This document shows, piece by piece, positions 10,407 to 25,400 of a stretch of DNA of 64,000 nucleotides. The notes beneath the pieces are model-generated. The model did not search any database. It saw only the letters and a program-made list of their open reading frames with translations, and was not told where the DNA came from. The position numbers and the translations under genes were made by a program. Position 1 is the stretch's first letter. Each line of letters starts with the position of its first letter. Origin of the DNA: Sialis fuliginosa (lineage: Eukaryota > Arthropoda > Insecta > Megaloptera > Sialidae); contig OY540819.1 in assembly GCA_961205875.1 (NCBI GenBank), positions 8,992,501-9,056,500 on the forward strand, read 5' to 3'.

Positions 10407-13400
10407 GTAAGACTCCTTTGTCTGTCAATATTAGTCACCGGCTTTAAATTTTGAAATAAAAAATACTCCTCTGAAACTTCGTGAGTGGATTCATTTTGGC
10501 GTAACCTACAACTTTTTAATTTTCGAAAATTCTGAGATTTGGGGCGTTTTTGATGTGGTTTGCGTCAAACATGTCAATTTAACGATAGTTATAGGAAATT
10601 TACGAATAACCTTTTCTTTTTTACTTGAATTACAAGATTTTATATGCAAACATCGGGAAATATATTGACCTACAAAAATATTGAGGCATTTAATCATCAT
10701 TAATCAAAAACTATGAAGACACTTCATTGGTATTTCATCAAGTAAAAGTTTTTTCAATTTTTTAAAATTGAATATATTCTTTAATATGTTGTTTTTATCG
10801 TAGGTACTGGCACAACAGTTGTTTAAAGTGTTCCTGTTGTGGCGCAATGCTAGCAGATATTGGCTCCTCCTGCTTCACCAAAAGTAGTATGATCCTGTGC
10901 AAAGCAGACTACATGAGGTTAGTTAACATTATATTATCTAAGTACTTACAATTTCCTTCTCTCGTCTCTACACGAATTTTATCATGTTTTTTTACATTTT
11001 CATAGAAACCTATCATTAACATAATTTCTCAAGTGTTATCTCCCAATTTCACGAAACATTATTTTTAAAGTAGAAATTAGATTCATTTAAACAAAAAAAG
11101 GTGTTTAAAAAAATGTATAATAATATAAATTAATACAATATATAAGACTTGTGCAAAAGTTGAGGACTGCTGTAAATGATTGCTTTTTGTATAAACAAAA
11201 TATAAATCAGAAACACTGAGGAGAGTTTCCAACCAAGTATTCCCGTTAATAATAATAATCGTTTATGGAATACTAATTCAATAACAGAATACTCGGATAC
11301 TCTGAAATTTTTCAATGCAATAACAATTTTCCTGTACATTGGCCTTAATTACAGCTCCTCGTAAACCAAATTAGCAAAAACACTCATCACTTGTAATTCA
11401 ATAAAGTATTTTTAAACGTATCGACAGAGAAACAGGATTCGGAAAGCAATTTGATTATACGTGTCGCCAAAGTAGGAGCTTTTTAGGAAAAAAAAATACG
11501 TACCATGTTCGTTAGCTAACATACTTTATAACCGTGTTAGTGAGTGTTGTGATGAAAGACCGTGTTTGATTTTGTACAAATGAAGAGTTAGTCTTCATTA
11601 AAATTTGGATTATTTTTATGTTTTAACTCTTCCCTTGGCTAATCATGTACATAAGTGTTCATGCAAATAGTATCTTACAATCCTCGCTAGATTAAAAGAA
11701 TAGGGGAAACGATGTGATCATTTCTGAAAGTAGAACATATTTTTTTTATTCGATTTCAACATGCCCAATTGATTTTTCCGTTTCAGACCAAGACAAACAC
11801 CCCTGAATATTTATCACATGCATATCACATGAAACTCTGAGCCAATTTTAATGAAACTTGGTGTATTTGTTGTGTCTGGCTTGTAGATGATCCCATTTAA
11901 AAATCAGCAAAATCGTATGGGAATGATGGAGTGTATCCTAAAAATTTTGATGAAATGAAAAATTTACTATATATAATTTTAATAATATGGTTCTACTGAA
12001 AATAGGTGCAATTTTATTTTCAGCTGGAATTTAATTAAAAATAATTGTAAGGTGTGAATTTTCTCATTTAATATATACCTAAGTTCATAATTATTGGTAC
12101 GCCACTGTAACATTAAATTAAAAAAACGTTATAATAGGATTTTTTGTGTTTTAAAAATGTCAAACGAAACCCCTAGAAATAATTACGTTACAAATTTATA
12201 ATTATATCATATTGAATTTTAGCTCCAATCTGCAAATGAAAACAATATTAATTGTAATGAAACAAAGCCAATATTTTTTTAAATTTAATATTTTTGAAAT
12301 AACAGTGATTTTGCTAATTATGACAGGCAATTTCATGAAGTTATGTATTATAATGATAATTAAAAAACAATATACGTATTTGACATGCTTTTAATTATGT
12401 TTAATTTACAATAATATCTTTTATTACATGCCATTTGTTGCTGAAATTAATTAAATGAATTAATTGAATTTACCCCTAATAAAAAATCATAAAATTAACA
12501 TTTTGTTTAGTAATTAAAAAAATTATAATAAATGCCCAAACGCAAAACATTATACTATTTAGTGTCATTTACACGAAATGAAAGTATGTATTTAATTAAT
12601 CCCATATTTCAATTACACTTTTTATTTGTGTTGTTTAATTATTTAATTTAATTTGGATATTTATATTATGGTAATATTATTTTTATCTTCGTTTTAATAT
12701 GTTTCTGATTGGCATGTTTATTTTGTATTATTTTATTATATTTAATTTGTTTAAAACATTAATTTATATCAACCCCACCAGTTAAAACAAATTTTATTTT
12801 TGAAATTTCAAAACATTTTTTTGAATTTTAAATGAAATTTTGTTGTTATTGGCTTTTATATGAAAATATACAGCCAGTTATTTATACAATAACAATATCA
12901 AAACCAAATAAGGATTAGTGAGACTACTAATAAATGCCCTGGGGCGATCAGGGCAGGAGGCTAAGAAAAATATCTCCTTGTTTTTACATTTTTTCTATTT
13001 ATTTTAAAATACTTATGCAGAGATTAAAAAATTAAACTTATTGTATGTACGCTATCGCTTAGTAATCGCTGCAAGATCAATATAGGGGACGTTATTTTTA
13101 TGCAGTATAAATCTACATATTCGTAAAGAAAATGAAATATTTTTACAAACATTTTAATAATTAATGTATTTTTTATATCAAAATTAAATCCATACCGAAT
13201 AAGTACCTACATATAGTGATAGTTTTCATAACTCATGTGTTGCGGTTTGGTGAAAGGGTGGTTAGGGGCGGGAAGGGGGGGGGGGGGGTGAATGTTCAAT
13301 GCAATCGGGATATGGTACATATACACACAATCAACGGAATTCAACGAGCGCCTATATGTGGGCTATGGAGTGGGCGTACCCTCCACAACACCCTTCATTA

Positions 13401-16400
13401 CTATGTTAGTCAAATTCTGTTTTAAAGTACACTGGCGTCTTTTTTAACTTTCGTGTAAAGAATGTTCCCAGGTAGAAAATGTAACCATTTTATTTTTTTA
13501 CGTTGGTACTGCTCGTACACGCAGTATTTACTGTTAGTTAATATTGTTTAAAAACGAAAAAACAAAACCAGTAACAAAAATGCCATAAAGCCTATATATT
13601 TTTAAATACAAAGTGTTTTAAAACCACTAAGCATTAGAAAGATAGATAATCAAGTAATTTATTCATGTTTATTTCGAACAAGTCAAAAAAAATAGAATAA
13701 TTATAATTATGAATTTTAAAATATTCAATATAATAATAAGAAAACTGGATCTTGGCTTCTGGGTGTAACCCGCGTCGATAAAACGACCAAATCGATGTGG
13801 CTTACACCCAGAAGCCAAGATCCATATCAAGATCACCACGGAAGCCTCAAAACTACTTGTCTAAACAATAATATTTGAATAGTTTAAATTATTTCATTTT
13901 AAATTCTTCTTCTTTTCTTTCTTCTATATTTGTATTGACTAGGTTGTTCTATTTTAGTAAGTTTACCGTTCCCCATAGAAGGTAAATATCGACGGCGCCT
14001 ATGCGATGCACCCAATCAAGGATCTGCACGCGGCCGCCCGTCTACACAGAGGTTGCCAATCAGCCTACACAAAGTTTTATTTGAAAATTGGCTTTACCGC
14101 CGCCGCGGCGCTCTCGTGGTGATTTGATGAAGCTCCGAGCCCCAGTTCTTTGCATATGTACATGTTTGAGCCGGGTGTATTCTCACACTCTTTCTCTGTC
14201 TCTCGTTTGTTGAACGAGAATCATGCATGAGTACAGTGGCAGCATGTGTGTGGGAAAAGTGCAGTCTCGTATGGAAAATATACCTACTTGTTAGTAGGGT
14301 GACCAGGTCTCCGGGTTTGACCCGGAATCTCAGGGTTTGCACACTGGGTCTCTGGGGTCAAGGTTTGGGTGCAATTTCTCCGGGTTTTGCAAAAAATGAC
14401 GACAAAAAAAAGGTCGTCAAAAATAGAGTAGGGGACATAACAGTGCAGATTATGGTAACAAATTTTATGAAAATAAAAATAAAAATAATAAAATTAAATT
14501 AAAAAAGATAAGGGGGTCTTCATTTACATCTCTGGGTTTACCAAAACTAAAATCTGGTCACCCTACTTGTTAGTCTGCTTAAAAAAGAAATTAGTAATGC
14601 ACAAAGCTGTTGCTAGGCCTTTCGGTGCAATTAGCAAGTTTTTGCGATCTACGTAAATTTACGTAAATTTAATTTAATGAAAACGTAAAATTACTTGATG
14701 AAGAAATACTATATCCGTTTTCAATACATTTTTCATATCTCTTGTAAGAGTTCAGTCAAATATATTGGACAAAAGTATATAGTTTATTATTAAAAACATT
14801 TCATGTAGAGTGAAGGAAATTGAAAATTTCTTTAATAAAATTAAATATTGCTTTCCATCAAAGTTCTCAGATATAATTTTAATTATAAACTTCTATCTAC
14901 ATGCGCATGGTACAAACGATTTGTCAACAGGTATTTCTTCTTTATTAATACATTAAAAATGATCGGAACAAAAACATATGATAAACTTACCACAGGCAAC
15001 AAAAAAAGTTAAACAATAGTTAATTTATAAAATTTTGTTAAAATATCAAATAAGTTTTAAGCTTTTCACGAGCCACCACTGTATCTAACATACTACATAC
15101 ATATATGTAGATATATGTGGATGTGTGTGAACGTAGTTTACTGATTGTGGACTTGTCTCAATTCAAGAAAAATGTGCTTGTTGTTCGAACCCCGAAATAC
15201 AATCTGATTGCTTCAATCAAATCGCAAACACTTGATTTGTGTTTACCAAATGCGATCCACAGATATAAAATGATCAAGTTGCCTCTGTATAACCATTCCG
15301 TGATATTTGACGTACTTGCAATTTTAAAATGTATCTGCGAACACTGAAATATTATTCGGATTGATAAAAACAAGTGCTTATTACCTAATATTTCTTAAAT
15401 TATTGAAATAAATATGCCCGGTTTCACAAACAATATTTATCTACAGCTTACTTTTATTTTTGGTAAATAGATATGGATTGGCAAATTTTAGATAACTATG
15501 TTGGAAATAATTAATAATTGTTTATTAAAATGAAAAAAACAGAAATTTTAAAGATATTCCCAGAAGTTAATGTATGATACCCTTCGGTATGTAGGAATTT
15601 TTGAAAAAAAATAATTTTTTTTCACGAAATAACGTCTGTAACGTTACATTCATTTTTCAACCACAATTTCCGACTATTCTGGCTTGATAAAATAAATAAT
15701 AATTGAGAGTAAAAAAAATTCAAGGACATCATATCCACCGACTGTCAGTAATCCTGGGCACCGCGGCGCGATATATATTCATAACAAAATCAAATATACC
15801 TCAATATATATACTTTAGAATAAAACAAACCTGGATGAAATCGAACAAATAGTTTTTGAGATATTAATTCCCAAAATTCATCTCTTTTCCGCCGTCTAAT
15901 CATATATTCCTCTTTAAACCGACTTGGTGATATTCCGACATCCATCCAAATAACGCCGGATACAACAGCTAGATTTAGGTACAATCAGTAAATAAATAAC
16001 CATAACAAACTGCTTTTAAAATAACAATTAACTTTTTATCACATCATAATAAATACAGTAAACAAATATGTAGCTGTCATCAACAACCGCATCAATAATA
16101 ATCATTCGCCCTATTGATTTTAACGTAAAACAATTTACTTATAAGTTTAATCTCGTACACTTTCTGGAGCCCATATCACAATAATAATAACAACGTAATC
16201 GTGTCGAGAGCATCTCAGCCAGAGCAATAATAATCATTTGAAGGGAGAGCACGTATATGAGGCAATCAAATCGATCAAACTATTTTCTGGAACTGCCAAT
16301 CATATCTGAGTTGAGGAAAATAAACGCGACAAGTATTTTTCTATTAAATTATCTAATCACGCGTCTCCACGAGTTTTCTTTCTCTTACTATCTATCTCTC

Positions 16401-19400
16401 TTTATCTTTCACTCGCGCACGCATGCATTCGGAGAAGTGAATAAAATTGTGTATAAAATTTACTAACACATGCATAGACGATCTGCACGAGTTCACGGTG
16501 TTGGATGAATGGGTAACAAGTAAAATTTTGGAAAGTGCTGTTTTTCGTAAAAAAAAACAACGATAATTAATTTATACATTTATTGACAATGTAGTAACAA
16601 GAAGCATTCTAAGAAAGGCATAAAAATTTCATTAAAATCATAGGTATAGTGTATTTACACAAAGAAACCTTGGGCCTTCTGATTAGGGTATTCTGGGGTT
16701 ACTTTTTTAGGGAGTTGTGTTCGTTATGTTTGAAAATCTGTGAAATTTTGACACCTCATATAGTTTTCTTAATATTAAAATCAGTAATTTTTTTTACATT
16801 ACTTGAACAACAGTAGAACTCCTATAAGTTCTAAGCTTTCTCTCTCGCACACTTTACTCAGAGCGATCTAACATAACCCACGTGATACTCTGGTGGTAAA
16901 ATGAAAAAGTTATCTGACAGTTCATCATTTGTAATATTTGGCGTCTTATATAGTAACTATATTTGAGTTTTATTTGAATACTAATGTAGTTATTTGATTA
17001 CATGTTGTTTTTTTCGTCTGTTTAATAACGTTGTACGTATATTTCCATTTATATAATTATGAAATCACTTTAATAATTATTTTCTCACCGTTTGCGCATG
17101 CTCAATGAAAAGACGGTAAGGAGTGAGGGAAACAACTTCTCCTCCGATGTAGGAGAATTCGAACTTAAATTAAATTATAGGAGTCCAACTGTATAAGCCA
17201 ATAAATTCTTTATTGATAATCCAAGCAACGTAACATTTTTTACTGATGTAAAATTAGGAAAAATGAATGAGATGTCAAATTTAGACAATTTCTAAAACAT
17301 GTTGAGATGTATATTTCCTTAAAAATCCCTAGTTTGCCTCGGAACACCCTCAACCAAGAGCTCAAAGTTTTGTAATTTCAAAAATGGTTCAATTTTTATG
17401 ATTTTTTTTGTATATTTTAAGTTCGTATTTAAAAGATCAATATTTTCATGTAGTATTATACAATATTCTACAATAATAATGGATCTGTGAATCAAATCGT
17501 CGCTTACATTTTTTTTTACAAAATAATTTTTTTTCCCCGTTCTGCTATACAATTCAAAATTATTCTTGAAAAAAGGTTGATAACCTTTATCCTAGAGTCT
17601 AGAATAAAGGTTACTACGGCCTAGACCCATCTACAGTACCTTGTTTGATAATTCTGAGATTAGAGTACATATTATGTAGTCTTTACTAGGTACTTGCTAA
17701 TTTTTACAGACAGTGACCTATTATGAGTATACCATGACGTTACTATATTTTCTCACCGCTGATTGCAGACATGGGTATTTTTTTTTGTTGCGATTGAGTT
17801 TTGTTGACAGCCGTCACATTCCACCGCCCCCGTGTGATCGAGGGCGGCGGGACGAGGCAATGCTGCTGTCGTGCGTGACCGCAGCCTGTGCGGTTTCCGG
17901 TCTCGGATGGAAAATTAACTGAACCAATTGTTCAAAAGGGACTTAATGTATACATAATATTCATTCATAATTTATATTTTTATTAATTTTGATTTTTGAA
18001 AGTTGTGCTTGATAAATATATCGTGAGAATTTGTAACTCTATTTAATTCAAAAATGCTATATTTTTGTATTTTTTTATATTTGGTCATAATCACATATTA
18101 ATTAATTAAGTTCGCATAATTCGATTTGTAAACGAAATATGTGCATCTCATTAATTAATTGAACTATTTGTTTTGAAACTGGGGAAAGCCTATTTCTGAA
18201 AAGAAAAATGAATAGATAGATTTTGATATGAAAAGCAAACCTTTAAAATATCTTGCGATTAACAAAATATGGAAGTACCCCACTTTTAAAAGAAATAACT
18301 TATTTATATGAAAATCGTTACATTTACCAAATTGTTTTATAATATATATTTTAAATTATTATTGATCATGAATATTCCAGATTTTTGAGCTAGCCTAACT
18401 TTCGATCTATAGTGCCTCACCTCCTGAAAAACTGTTTTTTTTTTAACTTTTAAATCAATGCCATCACTGCATTCTTAGCTATACCTATACGAGATATTTT
18501 GCCATGACAGACGATAAAGTGAGATTAAGTGTCGATCCAGATTATCGAGCCGGTTTCGATATAGTGTCGCTCCAATCATATAAATAATCAATAAACAATG
18601 AAATCATTGGTCACGTTCACGACTGACCAAAAACAGTGAACAACGAGCTTTGATTGGTTGATTCATGGCATTTCTGGTGGAATGTACCAGAAATTTAAAG
18701 AATGTCATTTTTTAAGCGTGTAAGGAAGTGAGAAAGAAGTAACCAGCAAGAGATAGAAACTAGTGTTCTGGCAGAAACGCTCAACATGAAGTAAACATAA
18801 AAGTTCTTTGGTTAGCCTGTTCACTAGTTTCTATCTCTTTCTAGTTACGTCTTTCTCACTTCCTCATACGCTTAAAAAATTATATTCTTTTAATTTCTGG
18901 TGCATTCCACCAGAAATTCCATGAATCAACCAATCAAAGTTCGTTGTTCCGTTTTTTGGTCACACTATAGGTATCGCTCAGCTCTCAGTCAAATCACGCT
19001 CCAATACAATATTATTATACTGAATATTTGACTGGAGCGAGACCGGATCGAGGCCGGCTCGATAGTCTTGATCGACCCTAATTGGGTTCTGATCGTAGAC
19101 CTGCGAAACCCTAAAAATGAGTAAATGTACACTTTATTCATTTAAATGCAATTTAACCAACGTTTATTCAAAAAGGATCTCAAGGGTCAAAACTGGTCAG
19201 TAAAAGTCAGTTTTTTGTAATCCGGTCAGTTAAAGTCAGATTTTTTGGGAAAATAGTCAGTTTTTTGGGTTTGGCACTCAAAGTTTTCACATCGGAGCCC
19301 TATTTATCGTGAAAAAACTCACTATTTGTTTTCAAAACGCCACAATTACCGTGGAAAAAATATTCAAATTATAAATAATGTTCTATTTTGTTTACTCATT

Positions 19401-22400
19401 TGTATTGTTTATTACAAACTTTTAGAAGATATTTTATGACATAATTGTAACGTATGTATACGTGAACATATAAACAACATAATCTCACTCTCGCACTGGC
19501 TATACCAAGTTCTGTAAGAAAAATTAACAAAAATTAACTGTAATATTTGCTACTTTTGTTATGAACATAATAAAAAGGTGGTAAGGGTTGGCTATGGGGA
19601 TGGTGGAGACCAATAATTATAAAAGTATTTTTTTAATACATAACACCTACATTTTTTAATTCGGTTTAGATAGTCAGTAAAAGTCAGTATTTTTAGATTT
19701 CTGTGTCAGTAAAATCAGTATTTTTGAACACTGAACTTGTTTCGACCCATGCAGATTTTGAATCCTGAAATAATCCACAAAAAGTAATTTGAATTTCCAA
19801 CCAGAAGAAGAAGAAGTTAGTATCACCGTGGAAGCTTTAATGCTAAATACAATAGCTTAATTTTAATTAACGACCATCGAGAAAACCAAACAAGCATAAT
19901 AACCAAATCTGAATCACATAAGAGCAGTACCAAATAGTACCTTCTAACATAACAGCACCACGTGGTAAAACAGAAACGAGGAAGAAGCTCCTTGTAAGTG
20001 GGGACCAATTACACGCTCACTTTGTCCTTAACACCGTTTGCATACATTTCTGCGTGGCGGAGGGAATCAAAAACGGCAAAAAAGACACGGCGAATTTCAA
20101 GTTTTACTTTGCATTTACAATTCTCGCGCGGTGTGAGGTAATTGAGTTAAGGCGGCTGCGTTGTGAACGAACGTCTTTTGTGGAGCTTTTATTAATGCAC
20201 GTATTGCTTTATGATCATTCATATACTTATATCGTCTGTGTGTTGCATGCGGTTTGTTAACTGTTAACACTTTACCGGTCGGTGAATATATTTGGTTGTT
20301 GCAAAAATAATGCACGTTTTTCCTATGCCTAGATTTAGGTACTATTTTCTCTTAAAGTTGTCGCCCAAAGTACTAAGTGTTGTACATCATTTTAAAGATT
20401 TATTTACTGACTTCGTTTATTTCTTTGAATATTTTTAATACGTAAATAGTTTAACATGTCATTAATGTTGAATCGAGGGTGTTTGGAAAAATCCTCATCG
20501 ATCAATATATGACTGTATTAGGGTGTGTTAAAAAAATCGATATTTTTTTTCCTCGCTCTCGTTACGAAATAATTTCAAGAGGTGCCACAAGGGAGAGGGA
20601 GGTCTTGTTTCCCATTTAAATAATATGGAAAAATTATTCTTTAGTACTAATGTTGGTACTACTGATTCATGATAACTAATAAAAAAAAATTAAGCACGTC
20701 ATTTTGTAGAGAATAAAATTATGTTTTAATAATGCTAGTTATCGGCTTGGTCATTTCTTTTCTGATAGCTCAGTAGTAGGGTAATATATTGCTATTTAAT
20801 TGATATTTATAGATTATTAACATTAAAATGCTGATTTTTGTAAAAAATAAATATTTAAAACGCTTATAAGTATACCTCTCTAGGATAGTTTTATAGAAAG
20901 TTAAATTTCTCATAAAATTAACATTTAACGAAAAACTTTAGTAAAAAGGTGGCTCAATCTCCTGTAGACCGCATACAATGTGTTTAACACTAATAGCCTT
21001 ATTTTAATTTGCTATTTGAGAAAATGATCATACATTTCGAGGAAATGTTTACGTAACTTTATCACCATACCAATGTTTTAAAATAACATGGTTGGGTGCA
21101 ACAAAAACTAAAATAGGTGCGAAATTCCTCTTGAGTCTTACAAAAGTATCATTTAGTGAATTGCATTGCAAATATTACCTTATCTTATTTGAAGATTTGA
21201 AGTATTATAATGTTAAGGTATTTTAACATGCAATTAAAGTAGGACCATTTTATTAAAATATATGTGAACTATAACTTATTTGCGTAGGTTAGTTTTTAAA
21301 ACATATAAATTTTTTGATAGTTTATAGCAAATATTAAATTAACTTAATTATTAATAATAGAAAGTGATAGCAAAATAAATATTTGGTTATACTTATAAAA
21401 AATGGTTTGAAATACGTTTATATTAAATTTATTCTTACTGGTTAATATTGTACTTTAAATCTATAACTAATTATGTCACGGTCGAAAAGAAAAACATTTA
21501 TTGTTTCAGAACAATTAGTCAGATTATTATTTGCATAACATAAATTCCTGGTTTCCAATTAGAAGCCAGTTATTTATTAATTAAATAATTAATATGTGTA
21601 ATCAAAGAAGCTTAACAAGCTTTAAATTATTATCTAGATAGACCAGAGGTAGTCAATTTTTCTGTGAATATATATTTTTTGTCAACGAATTAAAATAAAA
21701 TTAAGCTGAAACTTAGAGCTTTCAAAAAATTGTCAACGGATTATTAAAATTAAACAGATTTTTTTATTTTGGGTTTAGATATCATATATTTCTATTTCTA
21801 TTTAACACACTATAATAGCCTGGGGTCACAGTCTTGTTTTTTTACAATTTTTTGAAACTTTAAATAATAAAACATCGTATTTTCATAAAATATCTCGTAA
21901 TTTTCCCTAGAGTGCTCCTTTCATTCTTCAAAATAAATATATTTTTTGAAAATCATGTAAAAACCAATATACCCACCAGAAAGAGACATCTGGATTCAAA
22001 TACCGTTTGAATTTTTGAAAAATCTCTAAAAACAAAGAAAATAGAGCATTTTTTGTAAAAAAACGTTATTTTTCCAATTTTTTTCGCGGATTTTTTTAAC
22101 ATATTCAAAATATAAATTTCAAGTTAATTCCTACACACATTTAAAAAGGAAGGTTTAAAATGCACTCCCAATTTTTTTTGAGCCATTTGTAGGATTCTGG
22201 AAATTTCTACCGCCACATTCCAATAATTTTCACTTAAGCACATATTATGGAAAATTTCTTATAAAATAATATTATTAATTGCACACCGACAACAAAATTA
22301 ATAAAGTAGGTCAAGTAAATTACACCAAATTGGGGGAATATATTATAAGCGTTCGTTGAAGAATATTGTATCAAGTGTTCGACAAGCCCGCGCACGTCAT

Positions 22401-25400
22401 GTTACATTTTAAAACATAGCTCGTACGCGTGAGATCACGTGGCGTCGGAAAAGCACGTTGGAGGGGGACATGAATCGAGTTAAGGTTTTTTTCTCGCTTC
22501 GGGCTTCCCTAAGGAATGCCAGGACTCGCCTAACACGTGGGAATCGACTACTCTTGTATGTATGTAAGTATATGTATGTGTATGCTAAAAATGCGCATCG
22601 AATATACATAGATCTGTGTATAGATCTATATTATAATATACCGAGTGTTTCTTAAAGACTTTCCAGCGGATTATTTCCAAAATAACTAGAGGAACTCACG
22701 ATGTAGATTTAAAGTGAATATTTTAATGTCACTACTATTATATTATTATTGACACTATAAATGTAATTACATTCGATCGAAAATAAAGTATGCTATACAA
22801 ATAATTTAACGAAATTATAGCTATACAAATAGTTTTACGAAGCTGTAAAAATTACAGAATATGTAGAAAGCACAATTTTTATAATTTAATGTATTTTCTT
22901 AAATAAATATCATATTGAACAATGTTAAGTATATTAATTTAGGATAATAATCTATGTATTTATATTTAAAATATAACGAAATTATAGCTATAAAAATAGT
23001 TTTACGAAGCTGTAAAAATTACAGAATATGTAGAAAGCACAATTTTTATAATTCAAAGTATTTTCTTAAATAAATACCATATAGAACAATGTTAAGTATA
23101 TTAATTTAAGGTAATACTCTATGTATTTATATTTAAAATATAATAATAGACGTGAATTCCGGTACACTTCTAAAAATAACGAAATAATTCGCTGGATAGT
23201 CTTTAAAAAAAAACACTCGTACTATTTGTATATAGCAGAACAATTTTTTTTAATGATGATTGAGTTTTTATGAATTTTGACTAGATCAGGCAGTGGTGTG
23301 AAATATTTTCTTTTGAAAAGTCATAATTACGATTATTTTTTTGAAAGAGGGAGAGGGAGTGGGTAATGACTTTGAAATATAATTATGGCATAGTTTTTTT
23401 TAAACGAAATTTTTGTTAAATTAAAAATACAAATGTTATTTGAAACATTCGAATTTTATTTCATTGACATCTTTATTTGCTTTGTAATATTTGATCAGTG
23501 GGGAACTAGGGTAGACTTTAAATTCGTTTAAATAACGTTATTAAATTATTATTATTATTTTATTTCGTGATTTATTTAGTAATTTTTAGATTAATTTTGT
23601 ATTTTTTGAATACAATTAATCGTCAAAAATTATTGATTTCTATCATTTAAATATTCCTACAAAAATTTCACTTTTGTATGTATTTATAGTACTTATAGAT
23701 AACATTATATACATATGTATTAAAAAAACATACTCAATTCAAAATAAGAATAATATAATTAAAAATTAAACATACTCCAACATTTTTTCCAACTTGACGA
23801 ATAGAGTAGATAATTTTTAAAACACTTTTACTTCTACATATTATAAATATTTCCCTCTCTTAACTTTTAGTTTGATTTGTTTTACCAATATAATGTATCT
23901 TATATATTTCAATGAACATTATAAATCATGACTAGATAGGTACATATTAAACCGATAAAAAGTTAATTTACCCTTAAATTCTGTAATAATTTATCCTATT
24001 AAAATTACATTACAATCAATTTTTAAGCAGGCATTTTGAAAACCGAACCAATTGATTAAACACAATTCCACCGAACGATATATTAAATATTTGATAAAAA
24101 CATTTATACTGAAACCATTTTATAATTCACACAGCGAGAATTTTTACCTTATCATAAATATTATTGAATAACATAAACGACATAGGCGAGTATTGGTAGG
24201 CCGGGTGGACCCCATCATTCTGTTAGGTGGCTAAGCGTTTAATTAAATTATAAACTACCCCTGCGTGCCCACAACCACCTGTGCTCTCCTACCCTTTACC
24301 TCTCTAGTGGGACAGTTGTTGCTGAAATTGTTTAATTGGTTTAATGTGTAGTTCCACGTCTATTAACCCCAAAATAACGATTATAATTATATTATTGTAT
24401 CTCATTTTTGTTGTTGATTGTAATTTGTTACTAGATATTTTAATTTCAAATGTGGTATACATAGTTTTGTATTTTATTTTTGTGTTTGGTGGCGGTTTGA
24501 TTGGTTACCGTTTTTGGTGTTTTGAAAACGTTTAATGATATCAAATATAAAAACGTTTATTCGTGATTATTTTTAATATTACTTTAGGCGGCTATTACAC
24601 TATCAAATAAATATGTATGTCAAAGATCTTTGACAAAGATTTGATCATATTTCTTTGATAAAATATGAGATTTGTTCTATTATACTACATAAAATATTTG
24701 ATAATATTTTCTCAATATTATCTAGGGATATTTTCTTCTTTTTTGGTGCATTTTGATTATCAGTGCGTGGATGTTCGTCAATTGACGCGATCGAGGTTTG
24801 AATTTACAACCATGTATTGTGGTTTTTATAATTAATAAGAAGATTATCATATAATACTAGATTTTGTTGATATTTATATATTAATAATTATATAACTGTA
24901 ACTGTCAGTGATAACTTGGTAGTCGCCATTTTGTTTTTGACGTCAAAAAACTTCAAATATAAGAGACTGTCATTAACTATGATCATATAAATATTATGAA
25001 GGTAAATATTATAAAAGTTGACTTATTACACTGTCATATTTCTTTGATCAAAGAAATTTTATCATATTTATTTGATAGTGTAATAGCCGCCTTTAAACAT
25101 TTTTACATTACAATAAAATTGCATGTATGGTCAGATAATATTCTCAAATCATTCTAAAGCTAGCCGAGCTAGTCAAACAAGTTTTTCTTCCTTGTTATAA
25201 TGTATTGTGAGTATATGAATAGGCCTTCTAATTGTCCTTATATTAGATTATTGTGATATGGACACCTTTTAATAGACTTGACATTTGGTGACGATTTTTT
25301 CATTTCTTTATTTCTGACTCACATAATATATTCATGGTTTTGTCAAAGGGTCAGATAAACGGAAAGGACTTATTAAAGTTTATTGTTGATTCGTATACTC

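Noticed and set aside
13276..13290. 15-G run, possible G-quadruplex
   Set aside because: Several homopolymer G/C runs occur in the window (also 34589, 50918, 58985, 61010, 63736); ordinary slippage tracts.
14227..14502. 91-codon open frame on the + strand
   Set aside because: Runs through a hAT MITE with a clear target duplication.
15158..15373. Overlapping open frames of about 70 codons on both strands
   Set aside because: No domain, no splice context, and similar lengths are expected by chance.
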